Shown: one piece after another, positions 1-7,788 of the stretch
Layout: every line of letters begins with the position of its first letter
How positions within the stretch are numbered: position 1 is the stretch's first letter
Origin: Agathobacter ruminis
Lineage (GTDB): Bacteria > Bacillota > Clostridia > Lachnospirales > Lachnospiraceae
Length of the DNA stretch: 44,972 bases
NCBI RefSeq assembly: GCF_002735305.1
Contig: NZ_PDYG01000031.1
Coordinates: 1-44,972, forward strand
Direction: 5' to 3'
The notes under the pieces: model-generated
Databases searched by the model: none
Told to the model about the DNA's origin: nothing
Seen by the model: only the letters and a program-made list of their open reading frames with translations
Translations under genes and position numbers: made by a program

Positions 1-182
1 GCATGGTGCCTATAAACACAAAACTCATTTTGTCATTTTACTTGGCAAACGGAGTCTGAACCCGGGGATCCCTTAGATTGAGAAGTACATAATATCAATA
101 AATAAAGTGTCCGCCACTTCATAAACCTTTTTCCAAAATAGTTCATTCTCAAAAGACAAAAGAGGAGATGTGGACTGGAAAC

Positions 183-212
183 TTGGATTTAGGATAGGGG
201 ATGCGGTATAAT
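183..212 (+). promoter_or_regulatory. Predicted sigma-A promoter for the Bce-like operon
   Basis: TTGGAT (183-188) and TATAAT (207-212) are separated by 18 bp, and the first gene starts at 243. Positions 1-182 hold no gene I can support. They contain a short inverted repeat (AAGTG at 105-109 with CACTT at 115-119) and otherwise AT-rich sequence at the contig edge. Confidence 0.6.
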
Positions 213-242
213 CATGTTAAATATGTAAAGGAAAGGGAAACG

Positions 243-905
243 ATGAAGAAGATTTTAATTGTGGAAGACGATCAGGTGCTGCGTGAGCAGCTGATGCATC
301 TGCTGGAGAATTCGGGATATGAAGCAATGGGCGTGACCTGCTTTGAGACGGTGAAGGAACAGCTGGAGAACACGGATGCTGATTTGATTTTGATGGATAT
401 TAATTTGCCGGGCACCAACGGAGAAGCTTTGTTGCAGGAATACAGAAAGAAACATGAAACACCGGTGATTATGCTGACGAGCAGAACCGGCGAGATGGAC
501 GAAGTGCTCTCGATGAGCTATGGGGCGGATGATTATGTGACAAAGCCGTACAACCCGACGATTTTGCTGCTTCGCATTTCTGCTGTGCTCAAAAGAGCGG
601 TCAAGACGGAAGGCGTGCAGATGTACGGGGACATCGAGGTCAGCACGGTGAAGGGCAGTTTGACTAGGGGCGCGCAGGAAGTGGTATTGACCAAAAATGA
701 GATGATTATCTTTCAGCTGATGCTCGATCGCAGGGGAGAGATTGTGACGAGAGATGAGCTGATGACGGCATTGTGGGACAATGATGAATTTGTGAATGAC
801 AATGCGCTGACGGTCAACATCAGCCGATTGCGTACCAAGCTGGCGGAGCTTGGGGCAGACAAAGCAATTGAGACACGAAAGAAGCAGGGGTATCAATTAT
901 TATGA
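243..905 (+). CDS. OmpR-family response regulator, BceR-like
   Basis: DNA-binding response regulator of a two-component system. An N-terminal receiver domain (about residues 1-115) has the acidic pair near residues 8-9 and the phospho-acceptor Asp52 in the LMDINLPG context, with the conserved Lys in the VTKPYNP loop. A C-terminal winged-helix domain follows (about 125-220). I start at ATG 243 because AAAGGAAAGGG lies just upstream; an ATG at 201 would add 14 residues without a ribosome site. It overlaps the sensor kinase gene by ATGA. A kinase, ATPase and FtsX-type permease follow directly, so it most likely senses and answers antimicrobial peptides that attack the cell envelope, as BceR does in Bacillus. 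The inducer here is unknown. Confidence 0.9.
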   Translation: MKKILIVEDDQVLREQLMHLLENSGYEAMGVTCFETVKEQLENTDADLILMDINLPGTNGEALLQEYRKKHETPVIMLTSRTGEMDEVLSMSYGADDYVTKPYNPTILLLRISAVLKRAVKTEGVQMYGDIEVSTVKGSLTRGAQEVVLTKNEMIIFQLMLDRRGEIVTRDELMTALWDNDEFVNDNALTVNISRLRTKLAELGADKAIETRKKQGYQLL

Positions 906-1930
906 GATGGAATTTGTTTCTGAGAGATAGGATGCCGCGTTATGTGACAGAGATTCTCGCATTGGCGCTGGCTTATGTCTTTCTTAAGGCCTTTCGGGTG
1001 CAGACACAGTTGATGATGGCACTTGTGATTATTTTTTTGATTGCAAATGTAATTGAAGAGGTATGGGAATATCAGCGCAAGAAAAAATTCTATGATGTAT
1101 TGGAGCAGGCCGTGCGGGAACTGGATTGCAAATATCTACTGCCGGAGATGCTGTCCAAACCGGATTTTTATGAGGGCAGACTCGTGTATGAAGCACTTGC
1201 GGACACGAACAAATCGATGTATGAACATGTGGCGGAGTGCGAGCGGACGACGAGGGAATTCCGTGAATATATCGAATTGTGGGTGCATGAGGCAAAGATT
1301 CCGGTGGCGGGTCTGCTTTTGATGTGCCATAACAAAGCAAATGAAGATGATGCACTTCTGGCAGAAATCTGTCGTGTGGATGATGCCATTGAAAATGTTC
1401 TTTATTATTCTCGCAGTGAGAATGCGCAAAAAGATTATTGCATCAAATCAGTGGCATTGAATCGCATCTTTTCCAATGTGGCAGTGAAATATCGGCGGAT
1501 GCTGCAGCTGGCAGGCGCTTCGCTTGAAGCAGAGCATCTGGACCATATGATTTTGACCGATGCCAAATGGATGGAATATATTCTCGGACAGCTGATGTCC
1601 AACAGTTTAAAATATCGGGATTCCAAACGGCCATTGTCGATTCGCGTCTGGGCAGAAGCATCAGATGACAGAATCTGTCTGTGTTTTCGCGACAATGGAA
1701 TCGGAATCGGGCAAAGTGATCTGCCGCGCATCTTTGACAAGACTTTCACCGGGGCCAACGGCCGTAAGGGAAGCAAGTCCACGGGGATGGGACTCTATAT
1801 TGTCAAAAACCTGTGCAGCCGTCTCGGACATGCGATTTCTGCGGAGTCTGAAGAAGGTGCCTATACACAGATCCGGATTACATTTGCAAAGAACGACTAT
1901 GCAATGTTACAAAATTGTAATGTTCGGTAA
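902..1930 (+). CDS. Intramembrane-sensing histidine kinase, BceS-like
   Basis: Sensor kinase of 342 residues with two closely spaced transmembrane helices near residues 13-30 and 37-53 and almost no extracytoplasmic loop, the layout of intramembrane-sensing kinases. The phospho-accepting His129 sits in a WVHEAKIP motif like that of BceS kinases. A HATPase domain occupies the C-terminal half, with the N box around LMSNSLKYRD, the G1 box DNGIGI and the later GMGLYIVK. Kinases of this type usually do not bind the antibiotic but read the activity of the partner ABC transporter, which is encoded immediately downstream. It shares a 4-bp start/stop overlap with the regulator gene, so the two are probably translationally coupled. 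Confidence 0.9.
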   Translation: MRWNLFLRDRMPRYVTEILALALAYVFLKAFRVQTQLMMALVIIFLIANVIEEVWEYQRKKKFYDVLEQAVRELDCKYLLPEMLSKPDFYEGRLVYEALADTNKSMYEHVAECERTTREFREYIELWVHEAKIPVAGLLLMCHNKANEDDALLAEICRVDDAIENVLYYSRSENAQKDYCIKSVALNRIFSNVAVKYRRMLQLAGASLEAEHLDHMILTDAKWMEYILGQLMSNSLKYRDSKRPLSIRVWAEASDDRICLCFRDNGIGIGQSDLPRIFDKTFTGANGRKGSKSTGMGLYIVKNLCSRLGHAISAESEEGAYTQIRITFAKNDYAMLQNCNVR

Positions 1931-1970
1931 GATAAGAAATGCGATTCTTTCGTCTGGATTCGGTAAGATT
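1923..1970 (+). repeat. Direct repeat before the transporter genes, candidate regulator site
   Basis: The 11-bp sequence TTCGGTAAGAT occurs at 1923-1933 and again at 1959-1969, exactly 36 bp apart. The first copy covers the stop codon of the kinase gene and the second lies 36 bp before the ATPase start. BceR-type regulators act just upstream of the transporter genes, so this may be a binding site. The sequence does not match any consensus I can quote with confidence. Confidence 0.35.
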
Positions 1971-2005
1971 GCATTGACAACGAAAACAGCGAAAGGAGTT
2001 TTGAA

Positions 2006-2770
2006 ATGGAATTACTGAAAGTAGATCAAATCGAAAAATATTACGGAAACAAATCGAGTCTGACGAAAGCCATTGACCGATTGTCCTTTTCCGTCAAAGA
2101 AGGAGAGTTTGTTGCAATTATGGGGGCTTCCGGAAGCGGAAAGACCACACTCCTGAATTGCATCTCCACAATCGATTCGGTGACTGCCGGACATATTTAT
2201 CTTGAGAACGAAGACATCACCAAATTGAAAGGCAAAGGATTAAACCGTTTTCGCAGAGAAAAGCTTGGATTCATTTTTCAGGACTTTAATCTGCTTGATA
2301 CATTGACCGCATATGAAAATATTGCACTTGCACTTTCAATTCAAAAAGTACCGGCGGCAAAAATCGATGCCGAAATCAAAACGGTAGCGGCACAGCTCGG
2401 CATCGAGGATGTGCTGTCAAAATATCCTTATCAGATGTCCGGCGGTCAGAAACAGCGCGTGGCTTCCGCAAGGGCAATCATTACGAAGCCAAAACTGATA
2501 CTGGCCGATGAGCCGACCGGAGCACTGGATTCGAAATCATCAAAAATGCTTTTGGAGAGACTTGGATATTTAAACCGTGAATGTAAGGCAACCATTATGA
2601 TGGTTACCCATGACAGCTTCTCCGCAAGTTATGCAGGCCGGATTATTTTTATCAAAGATGGACAATTGTTTCATGAAATCAATCGTGGAACAGATTCGCG
2701 GAAAGAGTTTTTTGACAAAATTATCGATGTGGTGACTTTGTTGGGAGGTGACGCGAACGATGCTCTTTAA
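2006..2770 (+). CDS. ABC transporter ATPase, BceA-like
   Basis: ATP-binding subunit of a MacB/Bce-type ABC transporter, 254 residues. Visible motifs are Walker A GASGSGKTT near residue 40, the Q-loop FIFQDFNLLD, the signature MSGGQKQRV, Walker B LILADEPTGALDS and the switch His in VTHD. GAAAGGAG lies 8-10 bp before the ATG. The 3' end overlaps the permease start by 11 bp. With the following permease it should form a complex that frees lipid II-cycle intermediates from antimicrobial peptides (bacitracin or lantibiotic class). The family role is well known; the exact drug cannot be read from the sequence. Confidence 0.92.
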   Translation: MELLKVDQIEKYYGNKSSLTKAIDRLSFSVKEGEFVAIMGASGSGKTTLLNCISTIDSVTAGHIYLENEDITKLKGKGLNRFRREKLGFIFQDFNLLDTLTAYENIALALSIQKVPAAKIDAEIKTVAAQLGIEDVLSKYPYQMSGGQKQRVASARAIITKPKLILADEPTGALDSKSSKMLLERLGYLNRECKATIMMVTHDSFSASYAGRIIFIKDGQLFHEINRGTDSRKEFFDKIIDVVTLLGGDANDAL

Positions 2771-4748
2771 AATCTCCTGCAAAAACATTCGAAAGAGTAT
2801 GCGCGATTATGCGATTTACTTTTTCACTCTGGTCATCGGTGTGTCCATCTTTTATGTCTTTAATGCAATCGGGACACAGATGGGATTCATGAAGCTTGCG
2901 GACGATACAAGACAGATTTCGGAATTGCTTGTCACATTGATTTCGATGCTGAGTATATTTGTCGCAATTGTGCTTGGCCTGTTGATTGTTTATGCCAGCC
3001 GTTTTCTGATGAAACGCCGCAATCATGAATTTGCAATCTATATGACGCTCGGCATGAGCAAGGGTCGAATCTCGATGATTCTGGTGCTTGAGACCATGCT
3101 GATCGGAATTGGCTCTCTGGTATGCGGATTGCTTTTGGGAATCGGATTATCTCAGCTGATGAGTGCGCTTGTCGCCAATCTGTTTGAAGCGGATATGACG
3201 GATTATGCATTTACCGTTTCCTGTGATGCAATTGTCAAAACATTGCTTTGCTTTGTGATTATCTATCTTGTGGCCATGATTTTTAACAGTCTGATCATCA
3301 CACGGATGCGTCTGATTCAGCTGATTCAGTCAGGTCAAAAATCAGAGCGTGTACATCTGCACAATCCGGTTTTGTGCGTATTGATTTTTGTGATTGCCTC
3401 AGCGGTTCTTGGCAGATGCTATTACCAGGTTGGCTGGGATTATGCAAACTTAACAACCAGGAAATTATTGATTTGTATTATTTGCGGTGCGATTTGTACC
3501 TTTTTGGTATTCTGGTCAATCTCAGGATTGTTGCTTCGCCTCGTGATGATGCGCAAAAAAACTTATTATCGCGGTCTGAATGCGTTTACATTCCGCCAGA
3601 TCAGCAGCAAGGTCAATACAATGGTATTGTCAATGTCAGTCATCTGTCTGATGCTGTTTATTACCATTTGTACGCTTGCAGCCGGATTTTCCGTACGCAA
3701 TTCACTGAATCACGATCTGAAGACACAATGCCCGGTGGATATGGAAGTGGCAGCAGTCAACGGATCGAAACCGGTTGATCTGACAAAAGACTGGGTGATG
3801 CGCGGACACGAATGCGGATTCCCAATCGATGATTACATGAGTGATTATGTGCAATATTGTCTGTATTATTTTAAGGATTATAAGGCTTCGGATTTCCTTG
3901 GCCCTGAGGCGGGGGACAGATGGGATACCATGATCGAAACATTTATCGGTGTCAGTGATTACAATCGTCTTGCGCAGCTTTACGGCAAAGATTCCATTGA
4001 ATTGTCAGCGGATGAATTTGTATTGCTTTGTGATTTCAAAAATATGACGGATATGCGCAATGACAGACTCGCAAACAATCGTGAAATTACCGTCGGCGGG
4101 ACCACGCTGAAAAGCAAATACGATCATTGTGTGGACGGATTTGTACAGATTTCCGCACAGCATATCAACATGGGTGTGTTTGTGGTTCCGGATGAAACAT
4201 TGCAAAATGCGACAGTGAACCTGATGGTTCTCTCCGGTAATTATCGGGCCAATACGGATGCACAAAAGAAGAGTGTTGATAAGAAGGCTTTGAAGGCATT
4301 CGAGCATGATTATTTGATCAATACGAAAATCGATATCGCAAATGCATCCATCGGACTGGGCGCAATTATCACATTCATCGGGCTGTATATTGGAATTGTC
4401 TTTTTGATTGCGTCGGGCGCAATTCTTGCATTGAAAGAATTATCGGAGAGTGTGGACAGCATTCACAGATATGAAATGCTGCGCAAAATCGGTGTGGATG
4501 AGCGCGACCTGACCAGATCGCTGTTTCGGCAGACAGGAATCTTTTTCCTGCTACCATTTGCAGTGGCTGCGATTCATTCTGTCTTTGGTATGAAATTTGC
4601 AGTCAATACGCTTGAAATATTTGGTACGGGCGGACTTCCGGAGTCCATTGCAGCATCTGCGATGATTCTTGCACTCATCTATGGCGGCTATTTTGTTGTA
4701 ACATACCTGTGCGCAAAAGCAATTGTACGCGACAACTCCCGGCTTTAA
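2760..4748 (+). CDS. FtsX-type ABC transporter permease, BceB-like
   Basis: Membrane subunit of the peptide-resistance transporter, 662 residues from ATG 2760. I choose this start because GGGAGG ends about 10 bp upstream; a GTG at 2748 lies on that ribosome site. Predicted helices are at about 15-40, 60-85, 110-145 and 155-180, with further helices near 200-305. A large extracellular domain (about 315-535) follows, then C-terminal helices. This 10-helix plan with one large outside domain between helices 7 and 8 is typical of BceB. The outside domain binds the drug-target complex in characterised relatives. It overlaps the ATPase gene. Confidence 0.9.
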   Translation: MLFKISCKNIRKSMRDYAIYFFTLVIGVSIFYVFNAIGTQMGFMKLADDTRQISELLVTLISMLSIFVAIVLGLLIVYASRFLMKRRNHEFAIYMTLGMSKGRISMILVLETMLIGIGSLVCGLLLGIGLSQLMSALVANLFEADMTDYAFTVSCDAIVKTLLCFVIIYLVAMIFNSLIITRMRLIQLIQSGQKSERVHLHNPVLCVLIFVIASAVLGRCYYQVGWDYANLTTRKLLICIICGAICTFLVFWSISGLLLRLVMMRKKTYYRGLNAFTFRQISSKVNTMVLSMSVICLMLFITICTLAAGFSVRNSLNHDLKTQCPVDMEVAAVNGSKPVDLTKDWVMRGHECGFPIDDYMSDYVQYCLYYFKDYKASDFLGPEAGDRWDTMIETFIGVSDYNRLAQLYGKDSIELSADEFVLLCDFKNMTDMRNDRLANNREITVGGTTLKSKYDHCVDGFVQISAQHINMGVFVVPDETLQNATVNLMVLSGNYRANTDAQKKSVDKKALKAFEHDYLINTKIDIANASIGLGAIITFIGLYIGIVFLIASGAILALKELSESVDSIHRYEMLRKIGVDERDLTRSLFRQTGIFFLLPFAVAAIHSVFGMKFAVNTLEIFGTGGLPESIAASAMILALIYGGYFVVTYLCAKAIVRDNSRL

Positions 4749-4825
4749 ATCCCGTACACAAATATGATATACTTTTGGTGTCGCTATTGTGGAGAAGATG
4801 ATTTCAAAATCAGGGGAAGTTTTAG

Positions 4826-5845
4826 ATGAAATATGGTAGAGCGGTTGCTGCAATGCTCGTGATTCTTATGGGGCTGGCCGGATGCACAAAAGCATCTCCG
4901 GCGGGCAGAAATGATAGTTCGGATGTCATAATATGTGATGCTGTTCCGCAGGAGTATTGTGAGCCTGCGGAGCATGCGGGCACTTTGCAGCGGTTTTATT
5001 ACAGGACACGCAATTATGACAAGGATGAAAGCGAGATGGAGAAGTATGCCGTGGTATATTTGCCGTACGATTATCATCCGGAGCAATCCTATGACATTAT
5101 GTATCTGATGCATGGCTATACCGGAGCAGCGACTACCTGGCTTGGGGATGAGAACGACGAAAATAAGGTCAAGCATTGTATTGATCACATGATTGAGGAT
5201 CATCTGACTGAGCCGATGATTATTGTATCCTGCACCTATTATGACAATAATACGGATGAGGAGACAGGAAATTATGATATTTATCTGGTCAATCAGTTTG
5301 ACCGGGAATTGCAGAATGATTTGATGCCTGCAGTGGAGAGTGCGTTTTCGACTTATGCGGAATCTGTCGATTCTGAAGGCCTGTATGCTTCGAGAGCACA
5401 TCGTATTTTCGGTGGCTTTTCAATGGGCTCGGTAACCACATGGTATCAATTCTGCACTTCCATGAAATATTTTTATTATTATATGCCGCTGTCCGGATCA
5501 ATTTTATGGGGACCGGACGGACGGGGCAATAAAGACGCAACATGGTCCGCGCAATTTCTCGAAGATGCGATATCTGCCCAAGGCTATACACCGGAGGACT
5601 TTTATATTTATATGGCAACCGGGGAGGAGGATTATGCGCGGTCGCTGTTTGAAGCACAAATCCGGGAGATGGAGCGCAAGCCCGAAGTGTTCCGTTTCGG
5701 AAATCCGTATGAGCCGGATACCAATTGTGTATATGCGATTGGACCGGGCGAAAAACATAATGCGGAAGGACGACTGCGTTACATCTATAATATCCTCCCG
5801 GCATTCTCCGCACGAATCAGCGCTACCATGCGGATGGAATTGTAA
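4826..5845 (+). CDS. Secreted lipoprotein esterase (CE1/feruloyl-esterase-like)
   Basis: Alpha/beta-hydrolase of the Esterase family (PF00756-like), 339 residues. The N-terminus is a lipoprotein signal with lipobox LAGC and Cys20 as the acylated residue, so the enzyme should sit on the outer face of the membrane. The oxyanion region LMHGYTGAATTW and the nucleophile elbow GFSMGS with Ser199 are clear. A C-terminal His in the PGEKHNAEG segment is the probable catalytic base. Relatives include acetyl- or feruloyl-esterases that remove acyl decorations from xylan, and the plant-glycoside genes further downstream fit such a role, though the two regions are not in one operon. GGGGAAG precedes the ATG. 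Confidence 0.8.
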   Translation: MKYGRAVAAMLVILMGLAGCTKASPAGRNDSSDVIICDAVPQEYCEPAEHAGTLQRFYYRTRNYDKDESEMEKYAVVYLPYDYHPEQSYDIMYLMHGYTGAATTWLGDENDENKVKHCIDHMIEDHLTEPMIIVSCTYYDNNTDEETGNYDIYLVNQFDRELQNDLMPAVESAFSTYAESVDSEGLYASRAHRIFGGFSMGSVTTWYQFCTSMKYFYYYMPLSGSILWGPDGRGNKDATWSAQFLEDAISAQGYTPEDFYIYMATGEEDYARSLFEAQIREMERKPEVFRFGNPYEPDTNCVYAIGPGEKHNAEGRLRYIYNILPAFSARISATMRMEL

Positions 5846-5868
5846 ATTGTCTCAGAATGGATTATAAT
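5840..5868 (+). promoter_or_regulatory. Consensus sigma-A promoter for the suf-like operon
   Basis: TTGTAA (5840-5845) and TATAAT (5863-5868) are 17 bp apart. The -35 box contains the stop codon of the esterase gene, so this promoter separates the SUF genes from the gene before. Confidence 0.75.
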
Positions 5869-5870
5869 GA

Positions 5871-5903
5871 AGTGCTAAGTACGTTTTGCGCTTAGTACTT
5901 TTT
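5871..5903 (+). promoter_or_regulatory. Palindrome at the suf transcription start: operator or attenuator
   Basis: AGTGCTAAG (5871-5879) pairs with CTTAGTACT (5891-5899) with one mismatch, and a T run follows to 5903. As RNA this could be a terminator for the esterase transcript. The predicted start of the suf transcript (about 5875) falls inside the left arm, so for the suf operon an operator is at least as likely. GCTAAGTACGTTTT and GCTTAGTACTTTTT also form an imperfect direct repeat here. Confidence 0.5.
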
Positions 5904-5927
5904 GATTTGATTACCAGGAGGAAAAAC

Positions 5928-6683
5928 ATGCTGGAATTAAAAAATATTACATTTCAGGTCAATGACGAGGGCTCGGACAAAGAGATTATCCGCGATATCA
6001 GCCTGACCATACCTGATGATAAACTTGTAGTCATCACCGGCCCGAACGGTGGTGGAAAGTCAACTTTGGCACGCCTGATTGCGGGAATCGAAAAGCCGAC
6101 ATCCGGTCAGATTCTGCTCGACGGAGAAGATATCACAAATCTTTCGATTACAGACCGTGCGAAAAAAGGAATCGGATTTGCATTTCAGCAGCCGGTGCGC
6201 TTCAAAGGCATTCAAGTGTTTGACTTAATTAAACTGGCCACAGGAACCAATCTCTCAGTAGGTGAGGCCTGCCAGTTCCTGTCAGCGGTTGGACTTTGCG
6301 CACGCGATTATATCGATCGCGAGGTGAACAGCAGCTTATCCGGTGGAGAATTAAAACGAATCGAGATTGCAACCGTATTGGCAAAGGCATCTCGTCTGTC
6401 GGTATTTGACGAGCCGGAAGCCGGAATTGATTTGTGGAGTTTCCAGAATTTGATTGAAGTATTTCAGAATATGCGGGAACAAATTCATGACAGCTCGATT
6501 TTAATTATTTCCCATCAGGAACGAATCCTGAATATTGCAGATGAAATTGTTGTATTAAAGGATGGAAAACTTGAAAAGCAGGGAAGCCGTGAGGAAATTC
6601 TGCCAAGTCTTATGGGAACGGCATCGGCTGTGCCGGAGTGCCGTAAAAACTTTGTTGCAAAGGAGGATGCGCAAGAATGTTAG
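5928..6683 (+). CDS. SufC-like Fe-S cluster assembly ATPase
   Basis: ABC-type ATPase of 251 residues from ATG 5928, behind AGGAGG; an upstream start at 5886 lacks a ribosome site and lies in the palindrome region. Motifs are Walker A GPNGGGKST, FAFQQPVRF for the Q-loop, the signature LSGGELKR and Walker B LSVFDEPEAGID, with the switch His in ISHQ. The sequence is SufC-like, which powers scaffold remodelling in iron-sulfur cluster assembly. It overlaps the partner gene by 7 bp. The pair lacks SufS, SufU and a second SufB/D gene, so it fits the minimal SUF-like two-gene form found in anaerobes. Confidence 0.87.
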   Translation: MLELKNITFQVNDEGSDKEIIRDISLTIPDDKLVVITGPNGGGKSTLARLIAGIEKPTSGQILLDGEDITNLSITDRAKKGIGFAFQQPVRFKGIQVFDLIKLATGTNLSVGEACQFLSAVGLCARDYIDREVNSSLSGGELKRIEIATVLAKASRLSVFDEPEAGIDLWSFQNLIEVFQNMREQIHDSSILIISHQERILNIADEIVVLKDGKLEKQGSREEILPSLMGTASAVPECRKNFVAKEDAQEC

Positions 6684-7603
6684 AGATGGATGAAATTCAA
6701 AAGCGTCTGTTGCGTGAAGTGGCAGATTTACATAAAGTGCCGGAAGGCGCCTACAACATCCGTGCCAATGGCGAATCGGCAGGACGCGTATCTACAGAAA
6801 ATATCGAGATTGAACCACGCGAAAGCGGGGACGGATTGACCATTCGAATCAAGCCGAACACCAAAAACGAGAGTGTACATATCCCGGTTGTCATGACCAA
6901 GAGCGGTATCAAGGAACTGGTTTATAATGATTTTTATGTTGGTGAAAATGCAGATGTGACCATTGTGGCCGGCTGTGGAATCGACAATTGCGGCTCACAG
7001 GATTCCGAGCATGACGGTATACACCGTTTCTTTATTGGCAAAGGTGCCAATATCCGATATGTAGAAAAACATTACGGATCGGGTTCGGGTTCCGGTAAGA
7101 GAATTTTAAATCCAGGAACGGAAGTATATATGGAAGCAGACAGCTCCATGGAGATGGAGATGGTTCAGATCAAGGGCGTGGATGACACGAATCGCACGAC
7201 CAAGGCGGAATTGGCAGAAAATGCAAAGCTTGTCATCCGCGAGCGTCTGATGACACATGGCGATCAGAATGCACTCAGCTTCTATGATGTGCAGTTAAAC
7301 GGAGAAGGATCCAGCGCAGATCTGGTATCGCGTTCTGTAGCCAGAGACAATTCTTATCAGAAATTTGATGCGACACTGACCGGTAATGCAGCTTGCTCCG
7401 GCCATACGGAATGTGATGCGATTATCATGGACAAGGGCACCATCCTCGCAGTTCCTGCACTTGAGGCAAATGATGTTGATGCGGCACTTGTACATGAGGC
7501 TGCAATCGGAAAAATCGCAGGTGATCAGATTATCAAATTGATGACACTCGGTCTGACCGAGGCGGAAGCGGAAGAACAGATTATCAATGGATTCCTGAAA
7601 TAG
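6677..7603 (+). CDS. SufB/SufD-family scaffold protein (minimal SUF partner)
   Basis: A 308-residue SufB/D-like protein, much shorter than canonical SufB (over 400 residues). The middle is the right-handed beta-helix region typical of the family. The C-terminal portion contains the helical segment that contacts SufC, with motifs such as LVHEAAIGKIAGDQI and TEAEAEEQIINGFL. Cys residues in AGCGIDNCGSQ and the conserved GHTECDAI segment are candidate cluster ligands. Together with the ATPase gene it probably forms the whole scaffold complex, an arrangement described for the minimal SMS-type system. AAAGGAGGA lies within the end of the preceding gene and serves this start. Confidence 0.85.
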   Translation: MLEMDEIQKRLLREVADLHKVPEGAYNIRANGESAGRVSTENIEIEPRESGDGLTIRIKPNTKNESVHIPVVMTKSGIKELVYNDFYVGENADVTIVAGCGIDNCGSQDSEHDGIHRFFIGKGANIRYVEKHYGSGSGSGKRILNPGTEVYMEADSSMEMEMVQIKGVDDTNRTTKAELAENAKLVIRERLMTHGDQNALSFYDVQLNGEGSSADLVSRSVARDNSYQKFDATLTGNAACSGHTECDAIIMDKGTILAVPALEANDVDAALVHEAAIGKIAGDQIIKLMTLGLTEAEAEEQIINGFLK

Positions 7604-7623
7604 GGCAATTGTACTATTTTTTA

Positions 7624-7652
7624 TTGCAAGCAAATGTCTTCTGTGATACAAT
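7624..7652 (+). promoter_or_regulatory. Predicted promoter of the chemoreceptor gene
   Basis: TTGCAA (7624-7629) and TACAAT (7647-7652) are 17 bp apart. About 130 bp of untranslated leader follows, with a short self-complementary stretch TTCAATTGAA near 7714-7723. No ORF was seen in the leader. Confidence 0.6.
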
Positions 7653-7788
7653 GATATTTAGGATATATTTCCTATTTTTGTAGGGGAAGGGAGTATTTAA
7701 TTCAAAGAACTGTTCAATTGAATCTTATCTTTTTTGTGGTATTGTTGGTGGTTTTTTATCATTTTATATAGCTTAAAGGAGAATACTT

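Noticed and set aside
58-72. ACCCGGGGATCC, identical to part of a common cloning polylinker
   Set aside because: Only 12 bp match and the flanks differ, so chance is adequate. A vector trace at the contig edge is possible but not supported.
255-896. Antisense open frame (213 codons) opposite the response regulator
   Set aside because: Cys/His/Gln-rich text with no domain and complete overlap with a clear gene; a shadow frame.
1974-1979. TTGACA before the BceA-like ATPase gene as a promoter -35
   Set aside because: No -10 box lies at 16-18 bp; the ribosome site and start codon occupy that place.
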